The translations under genes were made by a program, and so were the position numbers. A stretch of DNA of 64,000 bases from Tethya wilhelma (Eukaryota; Porifera; Demospongiae; Tethyida; Tethyidae), in assembly GCA_964030475.1 (NCBI GenBank), contig CAXIPT010000001.1, positions 16,665,712-16,729,711 of the forward strand, in the 5' to 3' direction. Of the stretch, positions 36,851 through 48,424 are shown piece after piece (position 1 is the first letter of the stretch; each line of letters starts with the position of its first letter). Below the pieces are notes generated by a model. That model was given only the letters and a program-made list of their open reading frames with translations, made no database searches and had not been told where the DNA came from.

Positions 36851-37982
36851 ATGTATGGGTGTGTGTTTTGCATTTATTGCTCACCAACAAGAGGTGTTCA
36901 AATTCAGTTCTCATCTGTGGCAGTGGTGGATCAGGTGACAAACCATGAAGGTACTTGGCCAAGGCAGTCATCTGCTGCTTGGAGCTGTTGAAGGAACCAA
37001 TTTTCTGAGTTTCAAATGGGTCAAAATCCTTCATTAAGGAGCTGTGTGAAAGAAATATTCAACAAATCAATAGAGCTTAGCCTAGTACCCAGGCTCTCCC
37101 ATTTGACCTTTCACTCACAGTGTACGGTCAAAGGAGAGAGCCTGGGAAGGAGGCAAAATATACAACTATGTACGTACCATCATACAATGGTACTAGCAAA
37201 AGTTTTTTTTCTACTTGACAAAGAAGCCAGCCAAACTCATCTTTTTTCACTTGCCTAGTCTGAAAGATCTCGGCTATCCTCCGATACATGTAGCACTCTG
37301 CAAAGAGCCATGAGACTTTGAACCACTGCGGTTCCTCTCCCTCCAGGTTCTCACGATATGTCTTGAACACATCTTCCCACTCCTTGACATCGACACCATG
37401 CTGGATAGGAGCCATGGCCTTGTTGGTTTGAAGCTCGTAGCGAAGTTGAGAGAGCTTGGCCAAGACAGCCTTTACATCTTCAGTACCAGCCTAGTAATAA
37501 GAGGGGCAATTCAATTAGTAAGCTTTGATGCTGTTAGGTTTTAACGTAGTTTGCAAGTACTTATCAAATTTGCCATTCATCACAAGCCAATACAAAGCGT
37601 ACCTCTCCATGCTTCTCCTTCATGTTGCTCTCTTCCTTGTGCACTGTGTCGATCACCTGAGTTAGCACCCGAGGCATACGTTCTTTCAGTGTCACATAAG
37701 CAAATGTGCTACATGAGAGATCGAACATCAACAAAAATGAAAACAATTTTCTTAGATTGACATGTATAAAGAATACATGATGCAATACTATTTGGCTTGT
37801 TTGGATATAATTTGTACAGACCATGTCAGAAATTTGTCTACATGAATTTATATAAATCATAAATTTATGTATAAACCATAGATATTATATAATATCTATG
37901 TATAAACTTACCCTTCAAATTTAGCGGACATTCGCTTGGAGACTGGATAGCCTGCCGTCTTGGTTAATTCATCATCAGCCAT
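36012..37982 (-). CDS. ARMT1: Damage-control phosphatase ARMT1 (DUF89), 5 exons, 454 aa
   Basis: Exons: 37912-37982, 37603-37708, 37255-37490, 36885-37041 and 36012-36806 (1,365 nt, in phase). The start is MADDELTKTAGYPVSKRMSA. DUF89 family marks are DPFETQKIGSFNSSK, RRIDFVLDNAGFE (metal-binding Asp-Asn), VKDHSFWTT and FFKGDLNYRKLLADRNW. DUF89 enzymes are metal-dependent phosphatases acting on damaged sugar phosphates; ARMT1 has also been reported as a protein carboxyl methyltransferase. The length matches human ARMT1 (441 aa). The intron after exon 3 begins with GC (CTAG|GCAAGT), a GC-AG intron, and contains a family-A inverted repeat. A (TG)n run precedes the last exon. Confidence 0.94.
36808..36849. 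repeat. (TG)n microsatellite at a splice acceptor
   Basis: Read on the minus strand, (CA)n runs straight into the CAG acceptor of the last ARMT1 exon (36806). Confidence 0.9.
37078..37155. repeat. Inverted-repeat element, family A
   Basis: TAGCCTAGTACCCAGGCTCT pairs with AGAGCCTGGGAAGGAGGC across a TTTGACC / GGTCAAA inner pair. It lies in the GC-AG intron of ARMT1. Confidence 0.75.
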
Positions 37983-38125
37983 ACTTGCCGTCTTCAAATG
38001 TGCACAGTCACTCTCTCAGTCTACCGGACTACAAAAGAGACGGGAGAGTCCTGGGTTAGAGTTTAGAGGTTAGTACTAATTAACTGGTGGGCATTAATTA
38101 GGGTGCCAGACACTGAGACTGTTCA
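37983..38125. promoter_or_regulatory. Bidirectional promoter, ARMT1 / NAA80
   Basis: 143 bp separate the divergent start codons. No canonical TATA box is seen. Confidence 0.45.
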
Positions 38126-39314
38126 ATGGATGATGAATTTTCTATTCATCTGCTGCACAATAGGAGTGATTTGCTGGAGCAAACAGCAGATCTTATCAAT
38201 AAAGAGTGGCCAAGATCAAAAGCAGCAAGGTAAGCTACTCTAATCTGCAGAATTTTATAATTCTCATATTTTAATTTACAAATTAATTGTGTATCATATT
38301 CAGTACAGGATTGCCTCCATTGGCCAGGGTAGTGATGACTTACCTTGTTCAGTTGTGCTAGTTTCAAAGCAAGGTGAAGTCATCAGCCATGCTCGATTGA
38401 TGCCTGTTGCTGGACGCCATCATGCAGCTCTCATTGAATCAGGTATATATGTTCCGCGCGTTTTAACGATTTGCGCAATTTGCAAATTGCGCAACGCATT
38501 TTGGAAATCTTCAAAATGCGCACGCATTTTGCAAATTGCGCAATTTAGTTGCGCAAACTAGGAACGACCTATACCAGTTGCGCAATTTGGAAACTATTGA
38601 AAGAAGGCTTATAAAAANGTGATTGTACCTCCTCATTTGAGAGGAAGAGGTCTTGGTCGTAGAGTGATGGAGGAGGCTGAAAGCTATGCCACTAGCGTCG
38701 GCTATGAAACCATGCACCTTTCCACTCATGACAAGCAAGGCTTCTACACTCATCTTGGCTACACTGGCAACGGTCCCAGAGTCACACCTCTGAGAAGGTG
38801 TGTGGCAAAACTAGCAGACGAACAGGTTTGTGCAAGAGTCCTTCCCCTTTTGGTTATGGACTCTTGGTTTGTGAGAAGAGTGCTATGACCTGAGCATTAT
38901 AGAGTGTTTACATGATGCAGCGTTCTCCCTAGTACTTCTGCAAGGTATAGGGGTAGGGTGTGGTTTGTGGGTTCTTCAAAAGATTTTGGCCACACCCATT
39001 ACCACATCAAAGCAAATTTCAGATAAAAGCCATAGGGGTACACAAGTTCGACAATAATGTACATCATGTTTTCTATGCTACTGCAGACGGAAGCTCTACT
39101 GGATGGTTTGGAAGGACATCTCTCAAGGTCCCAGGATGTGGAGAGCATCAAGATCAGAGAGGAAGAAAGTCAATGTGGACTATCAGTTCCACCTCCTACT
39201 ACTGATAATATAGCCCCACCCCCTCCTCCACCTCCTCTACCACAGTTGAAGCAGACTACTCCTAATAGCGATGATGTCATTACGTGGATGGTAAAACCCC
39301 TTTGTAACCACTAA
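38126..39314 (+). CDS. NAA80: Actin N-terminal acetyltransferase NAA80, 4 exons
   Basis: Exons: 38126-38229, 38309-38442, about 38619-38825 and 39087-39314. Start MDDEFSIHLLHNRSDLLEQT followed by ADLINKEWPRSKAAR matches the family N-terminus (ADLINxxWPRS). The GNAT core has the acetyl-CoA loop RGRGLGRRVMEEAE and then HLSTHDKQGFYTHLGYTGNG. The tail contains the profilin-binding type proline run (APPPPPPPLP) and ends ITWMVKPLCNH, echoing the WM-x-K near the vertebrate C-terminus. NAA80 acetylates the processed N-terminus of actin. The acceptor of exon 3 is unreadable because an N occupies 38618; one or a few codons may be missing there. A polyadenylation-type AATAAA is at 39495. Confidence 0.9.
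38446..38590. repeat. GCGCAA/TTGCGC palindrome cluster
   Basis: The motifs TTGCGCAATTTGCAAATTGCGCAA, CGCATTTTG and CAAAATGCG are repeated and mutually complementary within about 145 bp of NAA80 intron 2, upstream of the N at 38618. The stretch could fold extensively. It is not related to the other repeat families I saw. Confidence 0.6.
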
Positions 39315-39739
39315 AATAACATAATGACATCATATAATATTCTGATACCACCATACTTAGGCCAAGTATCTTTGTCTGTGTATTGTCATTTCATGAGAGA
39401 GTTTGTTTTTGTTGCAACTCGCTGCTTGTTGATTGATAATCGCCAGGCTATTTTATACTACTCCATTTTCAGTATTATTATTGTAACAAATCTGAATAAA
39501 TAAGGTGGAGATCAAGAAAATATGTTTTGTAAAAATGATGATAAAATTGTAAGAGCGATCATGAAACACCAGATTTAAGTCAATTTATGGTAAGACAATA
39601 CCTGCTTCTTTAATGGCCACACACACACACACACACAGTCACACATAGCAACTTAAGGTTCTATGTTGCTTATGTGTGGGTATTATATAATAATAATTCT
39701 TGTTGCTTCAATTGCTGATTGAATTTTGATTCAAAAGTG
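39315..39739. other. Convergent 3' flank, NAA80 / AIDA
   Basis: The stretch holds AATAAATAA near 39495 for NAA80 and a short (CA)n at 39619-39638. No gene is seen. Confidence 0.45.
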
Positions 39740-40216
39740 TTAGGTTTTTTCTAGAGTCAAGTTCAAGTGGAGGTAGAGTGGCTTTACTGAGAGAAGAGTG
39801 AGCTTCTTACGACGAAAGTCAGTTGGTTTCTTGTAACTAAAGAAGAGAGACAAAAAATTTTTAAAGGAGCCTTCATTTTGCAACAAGATACTAGCCTCAT
39901 ACCCAGACTCTCTCCCCCAGGCTAACAAGATACTGAAGATTGATATAATTGTATTACAAGCTCACATTTCTAAGAAAGCCTTTCCTGGTCTTATCTCGTC
40001 CATTTCCATGAAGGAGAAGCATTTGGTACTTGTGATCGCCTTCTTTTGCTTGAAGTGTTTAAACTCGAAAAATATTGCGGCACCTCCAGGGAGTTCCTCG
40101 ACAGGGTTTTGAATTTCAACCGGGACTTGGAAAATGACATAGGAGACTTCTCTTTCACTGACGACTGGTGTGTCTTGGGGTACTTCAATGTTTTCTCCTA
40201 TTAGACCTTGGTGATC

Positions 40217-40260
<44 letters not shown>

Positions 40261-40459
40261 GAGTGAGGGAGGGAAAGAGAGAATTAATGGGAATGTAATT
40301 GCTGTGGGCTACTAAGTACAAAACTAGTGGGTTAAAATAATCATTGTTTTGGGAACTCTCCTTTAGTCCCAAAATCAACAATCTAACAGATGCTACTACC
40401 GTAGGTACATCTTCTCCATGTTATTTGTCTGCTCCGTTTGAAGTGCATAAGTCGACAAT

Positions 40460-40513
<54 letters not shown>

Positions 40514-42252
40514 TTTTCACAGAAACTGTTATGTAAGGATCGTAATAAATCTCTGGGTCTTTCAGCCCTATCTTCTCAATGGTGATTGTGAGGTAGCTGT
40601 AGCCTGGTAGGAGGTCCTTTCTCGTCAGCAAGGTGCCAGCTGCAATCAGAATACAATACATTATCATGCATACATTCATTATGCACAACCAATGCTACAC
40701 ATTATCATATTCATTATGTGTATGTAGTCAATGTAGACAAGTACAAAATGTCACGTTCTATTAGTTGCCAAGAGCGCCGCGTGTCTGTTATTGAAAATGC
40801 TTGTATTTTGTGTATTGTGACTAAATACGAGCAAAAATATTTGACCATGAATAAATGTAACTATTCAGGGAGTAGCCATCACTAATTAAACAAATACAAG
40901 GCTCTGCCAATGTTCTACAAACTAGACAATGGCCGTATGGGACCTACAATAATTGTTGCTTCTCAGTTAAGTGTGAGAGGTAAGAAAAGAGAAGAGAGAT
41001 GTACGTTCCTGGACACACTTTTACAAGCATGCTATGAGTGGCTCTGTCATTTGCTTTTCAGTGTTGTATAATGGTACTTGGAATCAACAGTATAGTATAC
41101 TCTTATTGGAACCTAGCAAAACAAACAAATGGGGGATCCAAGGTAAAATCAGAAGACAAAAGAGTAATTTCATTTCTCTGGCCATGTTCTCTTGACAACC
41201 ACATACTTGAACTCTAAACCACAAGGTAAACAAGGCCCGGCCAAAAATACAATTTTGCACCCAAAAAACACACTTCTATTACACTTTCAACAACACACAG
41301 CTCATGTAGTACTGTTAGAACAAACAACTTATTGTGTACCTTTTCCAGACAACTCTAAGAAGTAGCCATCAAGCACTTCCTCTTCAGCAGGGGGTGAAAA
41401 TTCTGAACTTTGTAGCTTGCTGTCTCCACCACCTTGTTTCTTCTTACCCGGAGGCAGGATATCGGTCAGGGTGCTCTCCATTGTAGCAGCACTTACACTG
41501 CCTTCCATTAAACCCTCTAGTGCTGTATGTGATGCAACACAGTCACTGTGGTCATATTGCTATTGTCATTGGTTGTGTGTTGAGAGAAAATTTTGTCCCA
41601 AATGAGTAACTTTTCTTCTGTTTACATTGGGAGTATAAATTTTCAAGCCATTCAAGGTAGAATTTTTGTTATACTATGAATATTATTACGAGACATGACT
41701 GTAATAATGGTATAACCCTGTTCTGTTGTCTGTGATTATAGGATGCTGCCAAACCTGTTTTGATCATTTTCATATCTGCACCGCTAGTTGTATTCAACTC
41801 TTGAACAGTTAGGTCTTGAAGGCTGGACGATTTTGACTGCAGTACCACAGCCAGTCTCGCAAACAGTTCCTACACAAGTTAGGAAGCATTCAACTAATTA
41901 CAATATCAGTACTAGTATATAGTAGACTAAGACTAGGTACAGGTGACTCTTTTTTAGAATAATAATTATAAACTTGACTCAGTTTTTCCTGCTCACTTTT
42001 TCATCAGGTACAAAGCTGCTGTTATCTGTAGATGCTGCATGCTTCAGTCTCCTAGATGTTCTGCACAAGAGGGTCAAATCCCAATGCTAAAAGAGTGCAC
42101 TAAAACATGAATTTTCAGCTGACCACTCACTTTTGGTACTCGTCGGCTGCCTCTATCATTAGCCCCCATGCTTCCAGTTCTGAAGAGTGGTGCAGGGACT
42201 GTATTATCATCTGCAAAGCCTTGCCTCGCTCACCTCCAATGCTCACGGCCAT
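39740..42252 (-). CDS. AIDA: Axin interactor, dorsalization-associated protein (AIDA), 7 exons, 315 aa
   Basis: Exons: 42131-42252, 41997-42060, 41755-41869, 41340-41522, 40514-40639, 39966-40206 and 39740-39836 (948 nt, in phase). The N-terminal helical domain includes ELEAWGLMIEAADEYQK (family: DSWGxLxEAxDEYQ). The C-terminal C2-like domain is highly recognisable: YLTITIEKIGLKD, YDPYITVSVK, VPQDTPVVSE, GGAAIFFEFKHFKQKK, TSTKCFSFMEMDEIRPGKAF and YKKPTDFRRKKLTLL, ending LYLHLNLTLEKT. AIDA binds Axin and blocks Axin-mediated JNK activation in vertebrates. The acceptor of exon 6 (after 40206) is weak and abuts a (TG)n run; the protein frame supports it. Confidence 0.95.
39891..39925. repeat. 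Family-A inverted-repeat fragment
   Basis: Only one arm, CTAGCCTCATACCCAGACTC, and a short rest are present, in the last AIDA intron. Confidence 0.5.
40218..40259. repeat. (CA)n microsatellite
   Basis: It lies in AIDA intron 5 next to the exon 6 acceptor; a second (CA)n at 40459-40508 abuts the exon 5 donor in the same intron. Confidence 0.9.
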
Positions 42253-42546
42253 GGTGCGGTTTGTTTATGCCGATCTCTGTAAAGTGGTTTTGGGTTTTGA
42301 CCATTAAAATAGCCAGAGTCCCCGCCCGCTCAAAATTAATTGACTACACACAAGCACGTGCACACTCAGCCCCGCCCCCCGGCCCACTAAATTAATTATC
42401 CGGCATGCATTCTCCACGTGGTGCGTTTCAGACCTCAACTTGAACTTGCATCACTTGAAAAGTCACCCATATAACCATAGAGGCTATAAAACAGGCGTAG
42501 GGAATTCACTCTCATTCACTCTCATTCACATCAGTGATCTAGCATC
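42253..42546. promoter_or_regulatory. Bidirectional promoter, AIDA / WARS1, with TATA box and E-boxes
   Basis: 294 bp separate the start codons. A TATAAA lies at 42485-42490, 57 bp before the WARS1 ATG, followed by repeated TTCACTCTCATTCACTCTC that could hold the initiator. CACGTG E-boxes are at 42355-42360 and 42415-42420, and GC-rich CCCCGCCC blocks sit between them. Confidence 0.55.
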
Positions 42547-44302
42547 ATGGCAAGCGGTGTTGAAGAAGTAAAGAAGGAAGGTGACCAGGTAGTGACTCCA
42601 TGGGTGGCACACGCTGGGGGAGGACAGGCCACCATTGATTACCAAAAGCTGATCAGTAAGTAGTACACTAGTTTAGTACTACTAAACACGTGTTGTGATG
42701 ATCCTTGTTTGCTCGTTCGCAGGGCAGTTTGGTAGCCAGGCCATTGATGAGGAGCTCCTGAAGAGAATAGAAGCTGTCACGAAACAGAAAGCTCACCATT
42801 TCCTGAGGAGAGGAATATTTTTCTCTCATCGGTTGGTTCAATCTCCTTGCCTACCCTTTACCAACTCTAAGCCTTCATGTAGTATATGTATCATAACATT
42901 TGTACACACACAATCACAGGGACATGCAGTCTATCCTTGGAGCATACGAGCAAGGGAAACCATTTTATCTCTACACGGGTCGTGGACCATCCTCGGAGTC
43001 CATGCATCTTGGTCACCTCATCCCCTTCCTGTTTACAAAGTGAGTTGATTTGCCGAGCAAACTACACTAGCTTGATTCTGAAATTACTATATAGTAGTTC
43101 AGTCACATTTATTGTTCATGTTGAAAATATTTGGTTTTAGTTGTGACATGAATTATTTAATACTATCACCACCATCTGTAGCCATTATCTTACGATCTGA
43201 TCTGATGTGTACAGGTACCTTCAAGATGTGTTTGATGTTCCTCTGGTCATTCAAATGACGGATGATGAGAAGTTCCTTTGGAAGGGAGACCAAATCAAGA
43301 CACCTGAAGAGGCCAACCGTTTGGCTCACGAGAATGCAAAGGACATCATTGCCTGTGGTTTTGACGTTGACAAGACGTTCATATTCTCTGACATGGAATA
43401 CCTCAGGTAACCACTCACTCACTCACTCTCTATAGTATCTCTATACTTCAACACCAGAGATCTGAAAGCATGGGTATGGCCAAATGTGTCTGTTTTCTTG
43501 CAGCTCTTGTCCAAGCTTCTATCGTCAAATCCTTCGTATTCAAAAGTGTGTGACGGTGAACCAGGCCAAAGGAATCTTTGGATTCCAAGACACAGACAAC
43601 ATTGGAAAGATCGGCTTCCCTGCAGTCCAAGCTGCTCCCTCTTTCAGCACAACCTTCCCTGACATCTTTGGAGATAAAAGGAAGGACATTAATTGCCTTA
43701 TTCCCTGTGCTATTGACCAGGTATGTTGTTACATGTACACTGCTTTCATTAGCCTCTACCCTGGCCTTCCCCCTTAAAATATGCACGAGGAGAAATAAGG
43801 GAAACTTGTACCAGTGAGGGCCTGAGAACGAGGCTAGCTCTCAATTGTACCAGTTATACTGTATCTAGTAATGAGTTGCTGAAATTTTACAGTTATTAAT
43901 ATGATGCAGCGCATTTTTGCAAGAAGTGTATATAGTAAATGTAAAGCTCAGGTACTCCTGGTTGGAAATCCTATTGTATTATATTCATACAATACAGGAT
44001 CCCTACTTCCGCATGACTCGTGATGTAGCCCCTCGTCTTGGCTTCCCCAAGCCAGCTCTCCTTCATTCCACCTTTTTCCCAGCTCTTCAAGGACCACAGT
44101 CAAAGATGAGTGCTTCTGATCCAACCTCCTCCGTCTTCCTCACGGACTCCATGAACGACATCAAGAACAAGGTGAGTAATAGGTTGCCAAGTAACCTTAG
44201 AGCACACATGCACTGCATGAGTATTCCCACACTGTAGTGTATATGCACAGTTGCACACCCACACACGCACATACACACACAAACATTCCCACACTGTAGT
44301 AT

Positions 44303-44351
<49 letters not shown>

Positions 44352-44743
44352 CACACCTGCACACACACACACATACACACAAACTGACCACTGGTGTTCA
44401 CCACACACTTGTGTTCATTCGTAGATCAACAAGTATGCCTTCTCTGGCGGTAGAGACACGATGGAGGAGCATCGTAAACATGGCGGAGACACGAGCGTCG
44501 ATGTGTCGTATCAGTATCTCACCTTCTTCCTTGAGGACGATGAAAAGTTGATGCAAATTAAGAAGGTGAGTTTATTGTAGCCTTGATTCCAGGCCTCTCT
44601 CTTACCTTTTTTTTGGCAAAAAGCACATGTAATAGGACTGGACTGCACTTGTCTCTCAGTAAAAAAAAAAGCCAAATAGCTTTCTGTAAACTTGTAGAAT
44701 GTTATTCTAGTTCAATATTGATCCTAAGCTACCTAATCATTTG

Positions 44744-44797
<54 letters not shown>

Positions 44798-44957
44798 GGA
44801 GTATGAGTCTGGTGAGATGCTGACTGGGCAGCTGAAGAAGGAGCTCATCACTGTCCTACAGAAGTTGGTTGGGGATCACCAAGAGAGGCGGAGCAAGGTG
44901 ACAGATGAGGTGGTGAAGCAGTACATGACACCAAGACCTCTAAACTTCAAGATATAG
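42547..44957 (+). CDS. WARS1: Cytoplasmic tryptophanyl-tRNA synthetase, 8 exons, 406 aa
   Basis: Exons: 42547-42655, 42723-42831, 42920-43039, 43215-43406, 43504-43720, 43998-44171, 44425-44565 and 44799-44957 (1,221 nt, in phase). It charges tRNA-Trp. The class I signatures are present: [17 protein letters not shown] (HIGH region) and KMSASD (KMSKS variant, normal for eukaryotic TrpRS). Other conserved blocks are [42 protein letters not shown] and [17 protein letters not shown]. The N-terminus is short and lacks the WHEP domain found in vertebrates. The last intron ends with a (CT)n run directly at the acceptor. Exon 2's donor is GTTGGT. Confidence 0.97.
43750..43836. repeat. Family-A-like inverted-repeat element (diverged)
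   Basis: TAGCCTCTACCCTGGCC at the left faces GGCCTGAGAACGAGGCTA at the right, in WARS1 intron 5. Its interior differs from other members. Confidence 0.55.
44304..44347. repeat. (CA)n microsatellite
   Basis: It lies in WARS1 intron 6. It is flanked by two copies of TATTCCCACACTGTAGT-like sequence (about 44220 and 44284). Confidence 0.85.
44743..44796. repeat. (CT)n microsatellite forming a polypyrimidine tract
   Basis: About 54 bp of CT repeat end in CTCTAG, the acceptor of the last WARS1 exon at 44799. Confidence 0.9.
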
Positions 44958-45321
44958 ATTAATAACATACATCGCACATGATGAGCTTGAGAAAGAAATG
45001 TTGTGTACATGCATGGAAAATTTTTGTTATAATTTTATAATTATTATGTTTTGTGGAATTTGAAAGGCTTTTTTATAATAGTAGATTGAAGCTGTGTATA
45101 TATTATAGAGAATTTGAAAAACAACACTTTATATAAAAGTGGCAAATATTTACATCATAAATTAAAGCAATACAAAAAAACAACCAAACAAAAAACCTAC
45201 CGTAGTTTTTAGTCTTGGACTCCTAAATTGCTAAAAGTACATGGGCAGTTCACATCCATGAGTGAATTGACAATGATGAACTGAACATGCATGTTTATAA
45301 AGTCACTATAATTAAAAAATG
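44958..45321. other. Convergent 3' flank, WARS1 / folate-receptor-like gene
   Basis: AT-rich, non-coding. No repeat family or RNA gene was recognised. Confidence 0.45.
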
Positions 45322-46554
45322 TCAAGGCATGTGGAGAAAAGACAAGACAGAAACCAACACAACCAGTAGTGGTAGCACTTTGAATGGGGCAGCACCACAG
45401 GGGGCTGGATCCACAGTGTTGACCTGATCACCAAAGAGGTTCCTGATGGCCACTTCGTTTGGGTTGGGTTCATCCTCAGGCCACCATAGAGTCATGCACT
45501 GACGATCAGGGTCTGACTCTGAATAATTGGAATAGAAGAACGACTGACCCCAGAGGGTCCCGCATATCTCACGTCCGTTGGCATAACGTTCACTGTGTGT
45601 GTGTGTCATTATTAACAGGGGGATGTACGTTATTGTAAAAATGAACACAATCATAATAGACACACAGAAACAGAATCTGATGTACAGTGGAACCTCTGTA
45701 TAATGGACACCATTGGGGAAAGCCAGTTTGTCCATTATAGAGGTGTCCTTAGTAGAGAGGTTCGGTATTTTTTTCAATATTTGTTAACATTAATAATAAT
45801 GACTATTCAGTGTGTGCATGGTGCATATATTACTGATGTACAATAAAAACATAAAAAAAACTCATCTAGCGTAGATCCCGAGGTAATTTAAGACTTTAAA
45901 TCACGGCGTAAGTATATAGAGAAAATTGTCATGCTGATAATCTATTGTGGGTGTGTTTTTGAGGGGTGTGGCTAATTGTCCGTTATATAGCAAGTTTGTT
46001 TGTCATTGTTGTGGCCGTTTGGGACACAGAAGTGTGTCAGTTATACGGAATAGCGGGGTGTCTGTTGTTCAGGGGTTGCTTTAGTACTAAAGTGTATGGA
46101 GCTACGACTGGGACTTGGGTAAGTGTCCATTATAACACAGATGTCCGCACTTGAGGGGTGTCCGTTAAGTGGGGTTCCACTGTAGTTATGTCCAGTTATC
46201 AGTAACACACCTAGAGGAACCATGTTTTCTTGTAGCTTTTAAACTTTTCTCAAAGTGGTACAATGTTAATTGGTGCAGTGTGTGGATACAAGACTTATCC
46301 CAAAGAATTTTCATCCAAAATAAATTTAAACAACTGTCAGTAGAATCATGGATAATATCCATGATAGAATTGAATTTTTTCACAGTTAACACCTAGCTAG
46401 TGTTGTTCTACTGTAGTCTACCCCCTGGGTAGTACAAGGGTAGAAAAGGGTCTAGCTCAGTGCTAGTAGAAGACTAGTGGTGTACATGCATCCGGCCATC
46501 TTAAATTTAAGTATGAAACACATATGTGCACACACATATGTGCACACACATATG

Positions 46555-46589
<35 letters not shown>

Positions 46590-47338
46590 ACCTGAATTTA
46601 GTACAGTTGGCATCTCGTTGACATTGGTTCCTTCCGTTGATTTGGACAGGGTGCCAGTCAAATAGCCAGTTAGTGGCACAGGTCAGATCATCAACACAAG
46701 CACTGTACCAGCTGTCACAAAATTCCTGACAAACAGGAAGGTTAGCAAGTGCACTGGAGAACTCTTTCAGCTCCCAGTGAGCAACATGAGGCGAACAGCT
46801 GTGTGTGTGTGTGCAAGAGATACAAGAAGCAAATCAATTTGCATGCATTTTCTAATGCCACAATTCAAGTTTTCAACTGTACCGGTAAAAGCACTCCACA
46901 CGTCTGAAGTAATCCAAACACCGTGGTGACAGAGTCCTATTGCAGGTGTGCCACGTGAAGCCATCTACATCGGGAATGTCATCCACTGCCAGCTGTGAGG
47001 TGAACTCAGCAGTGCAGCAAGTACTGTTGCTCCACTGGTAGCACTGCTGGTACTCTTCATCTTCTGGCTCGGGACAAGAGAGCTCCTTGTGCTTGTCTCC
47101 TCTCAGACATTGACCTAGTGAGGGAGTTTAAAATGTATGAGCACAATTGATCAGCAGCCCTTTGTATATGCAATGCATGTTGCATCACATGAATTATTTA
47201 TTGGACCTTGCATGCTAGGAGGAATTTTGTTATCTTACCAGGTCTGTATGCTACGTTATTTCCTCTGATTTGTGCACTGCACAGGTTTGCACCGAGAAGC
47301 AGCAGCAGCAGAGAGTATAGCAGTTGACTTGCGTACAT
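45322..47338 (-). CDS. Folate receptor / riboflavin-binding family protein, 4 exons, 269 aa
   Basis: Exons: 47239-47338, 46883-47114, 46592-46798 and 45322-45592 (810 nt, in phase). The protein has a signal peptide (MYASQLLYSLLLLLLGANLC) and a cysteine-rich folate_rec fold: CYQWSNSTCCTAEF, WHTCNRTLSPRCLDYFRRVE, CFYRCSPHVAHWE, LPVCQEFCDSWYSACVDDLT, CATNWLFDWHPV and QCMTLWWPEDEPNPNEVA. The C-terminus, CGAAPFKVLPLLVVLVSVLS, is hydrophobic and suggests a GPI anchor at the cell surface. In vertebrates this family binds folate or riboflavin for uptake; the ligand here is not established. Intron 3 hosts a ~500-bp mariner-type MITE, and (CA)n follows the exon 3 donor. Confidence 0.88.
45683..46184. 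repeat. Non-autonomous Tc1/mariner-like MITE, about 500 bp
   Basis: Terminal inverted repeats TACAGTGGAACC (left) and GGTTCCACTGTA (right) are bordered by TA on both sides, as expected for Tc1/mariner or pogo insertion at TA. The interior repeats the words GTCCATTATA and GTCCGTTATA; no transposase frame is present. Confidence 0.75.
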
Positions 47339-47529
47339 TGTTGTCCACATCTGCTTAGCCTCAGATCATTTGTAGCCCTTGGAAAATTCTTCGCTATGCA
47401 ATGATGCAATGTACTAAACACGTGGTTTTTATAGCCTAAACTCCCACAATATACGGGATTAATAGTAGAAATACGGACAATAAACGGAGTAGCTCCACCC
47501 ATTACCCACGTGGCACTTCAGTAGTGAAG
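47339..47529. promoter_or_regulatory. Bidirectional promoter, FOLR-like / UTP25
   Basis: 191 bp separate the start codons. A CACGTG E-box is at 47507-47512, 18 bp before the UTP25 ATG. The region is repeated near 49858-50057. Confidence 0.5.
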
Positions 47530-48377
47530 ATGTTCTCGAAATCAAAGCACAGGCATTCTAAGAAGACTAAACGACATGCTGGGAAGACTAAAACAACTCA
47601 AAATGAGCCTGCCAAAATGTTTACAGGATTTCCAAAGAAGCCAAGTCAACCTGTCACTCATGTGATGCCAAATAAACAAATTTCTGTTTCATCAACTGTG
47701 GACACATCCTGTGACAGTGATGAGGTAGGTCAGTTCACAGTCAATAGCTCCATAACCTAAAGATGTGATTAATTATTCTGATCACCAGGAACCAACTGAC
47801 TATGAGTTGCTGTTGAGTACTCTTCAGCCTCTCAAGAAGCGTCCCAAGTTAGAGAAGATGACAGAGAGCAAGGCAGAGAGACAAACGGACAGTCCTGTTG
47901 GTGTTGAAAGTGATTTAGGTGATGATGAGTCAGCAAGTGAGGCCGATGAATTTGAGGAGTTAGATGAAAGTGACGAAGACAGTGATGTAGCAACTAAAGG
48001 TACATCAAAAGGTATAGTTTACTTTTGTTTTATGCATACATACTGTATCTAGTTTCACTTGTGTGGCACTTTCAGATCCATTCTCAGTCCATTTTGAGCA
48101 AGACCTAAAAGATGATGAGGTTAAAACTTTGAGTGATGCTTTATCCCAACCACTGGCTTACAAACAAACAGAGGTAAGAGTAATGACTTGAAGACCCTGG
48201 CGTTAATTTAGTCAATTGTGGTTGCTATTATACAGTCATCTGTTGATACCATTCTCACTCAAGCTGTGTGTCTACCTAGTCAAAACTCCAGAATATGTGA
48301 TTGCAAGGGAAAACTTCTACAGCAGCTCCAGGTATGTGGTTACATTAAGTCAGTCAGCTAGTTGAGAGGCATTTCTT

Positions 48378-48424
<47 letters not shown>

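Noticed and set aside
45683..46184. Coding gene in the folate-receptor intron
   Set aside because: Short frames there are interrupted, and terminal inverted repeats with TA borders explain the sequence as a non-autonomous transposon.
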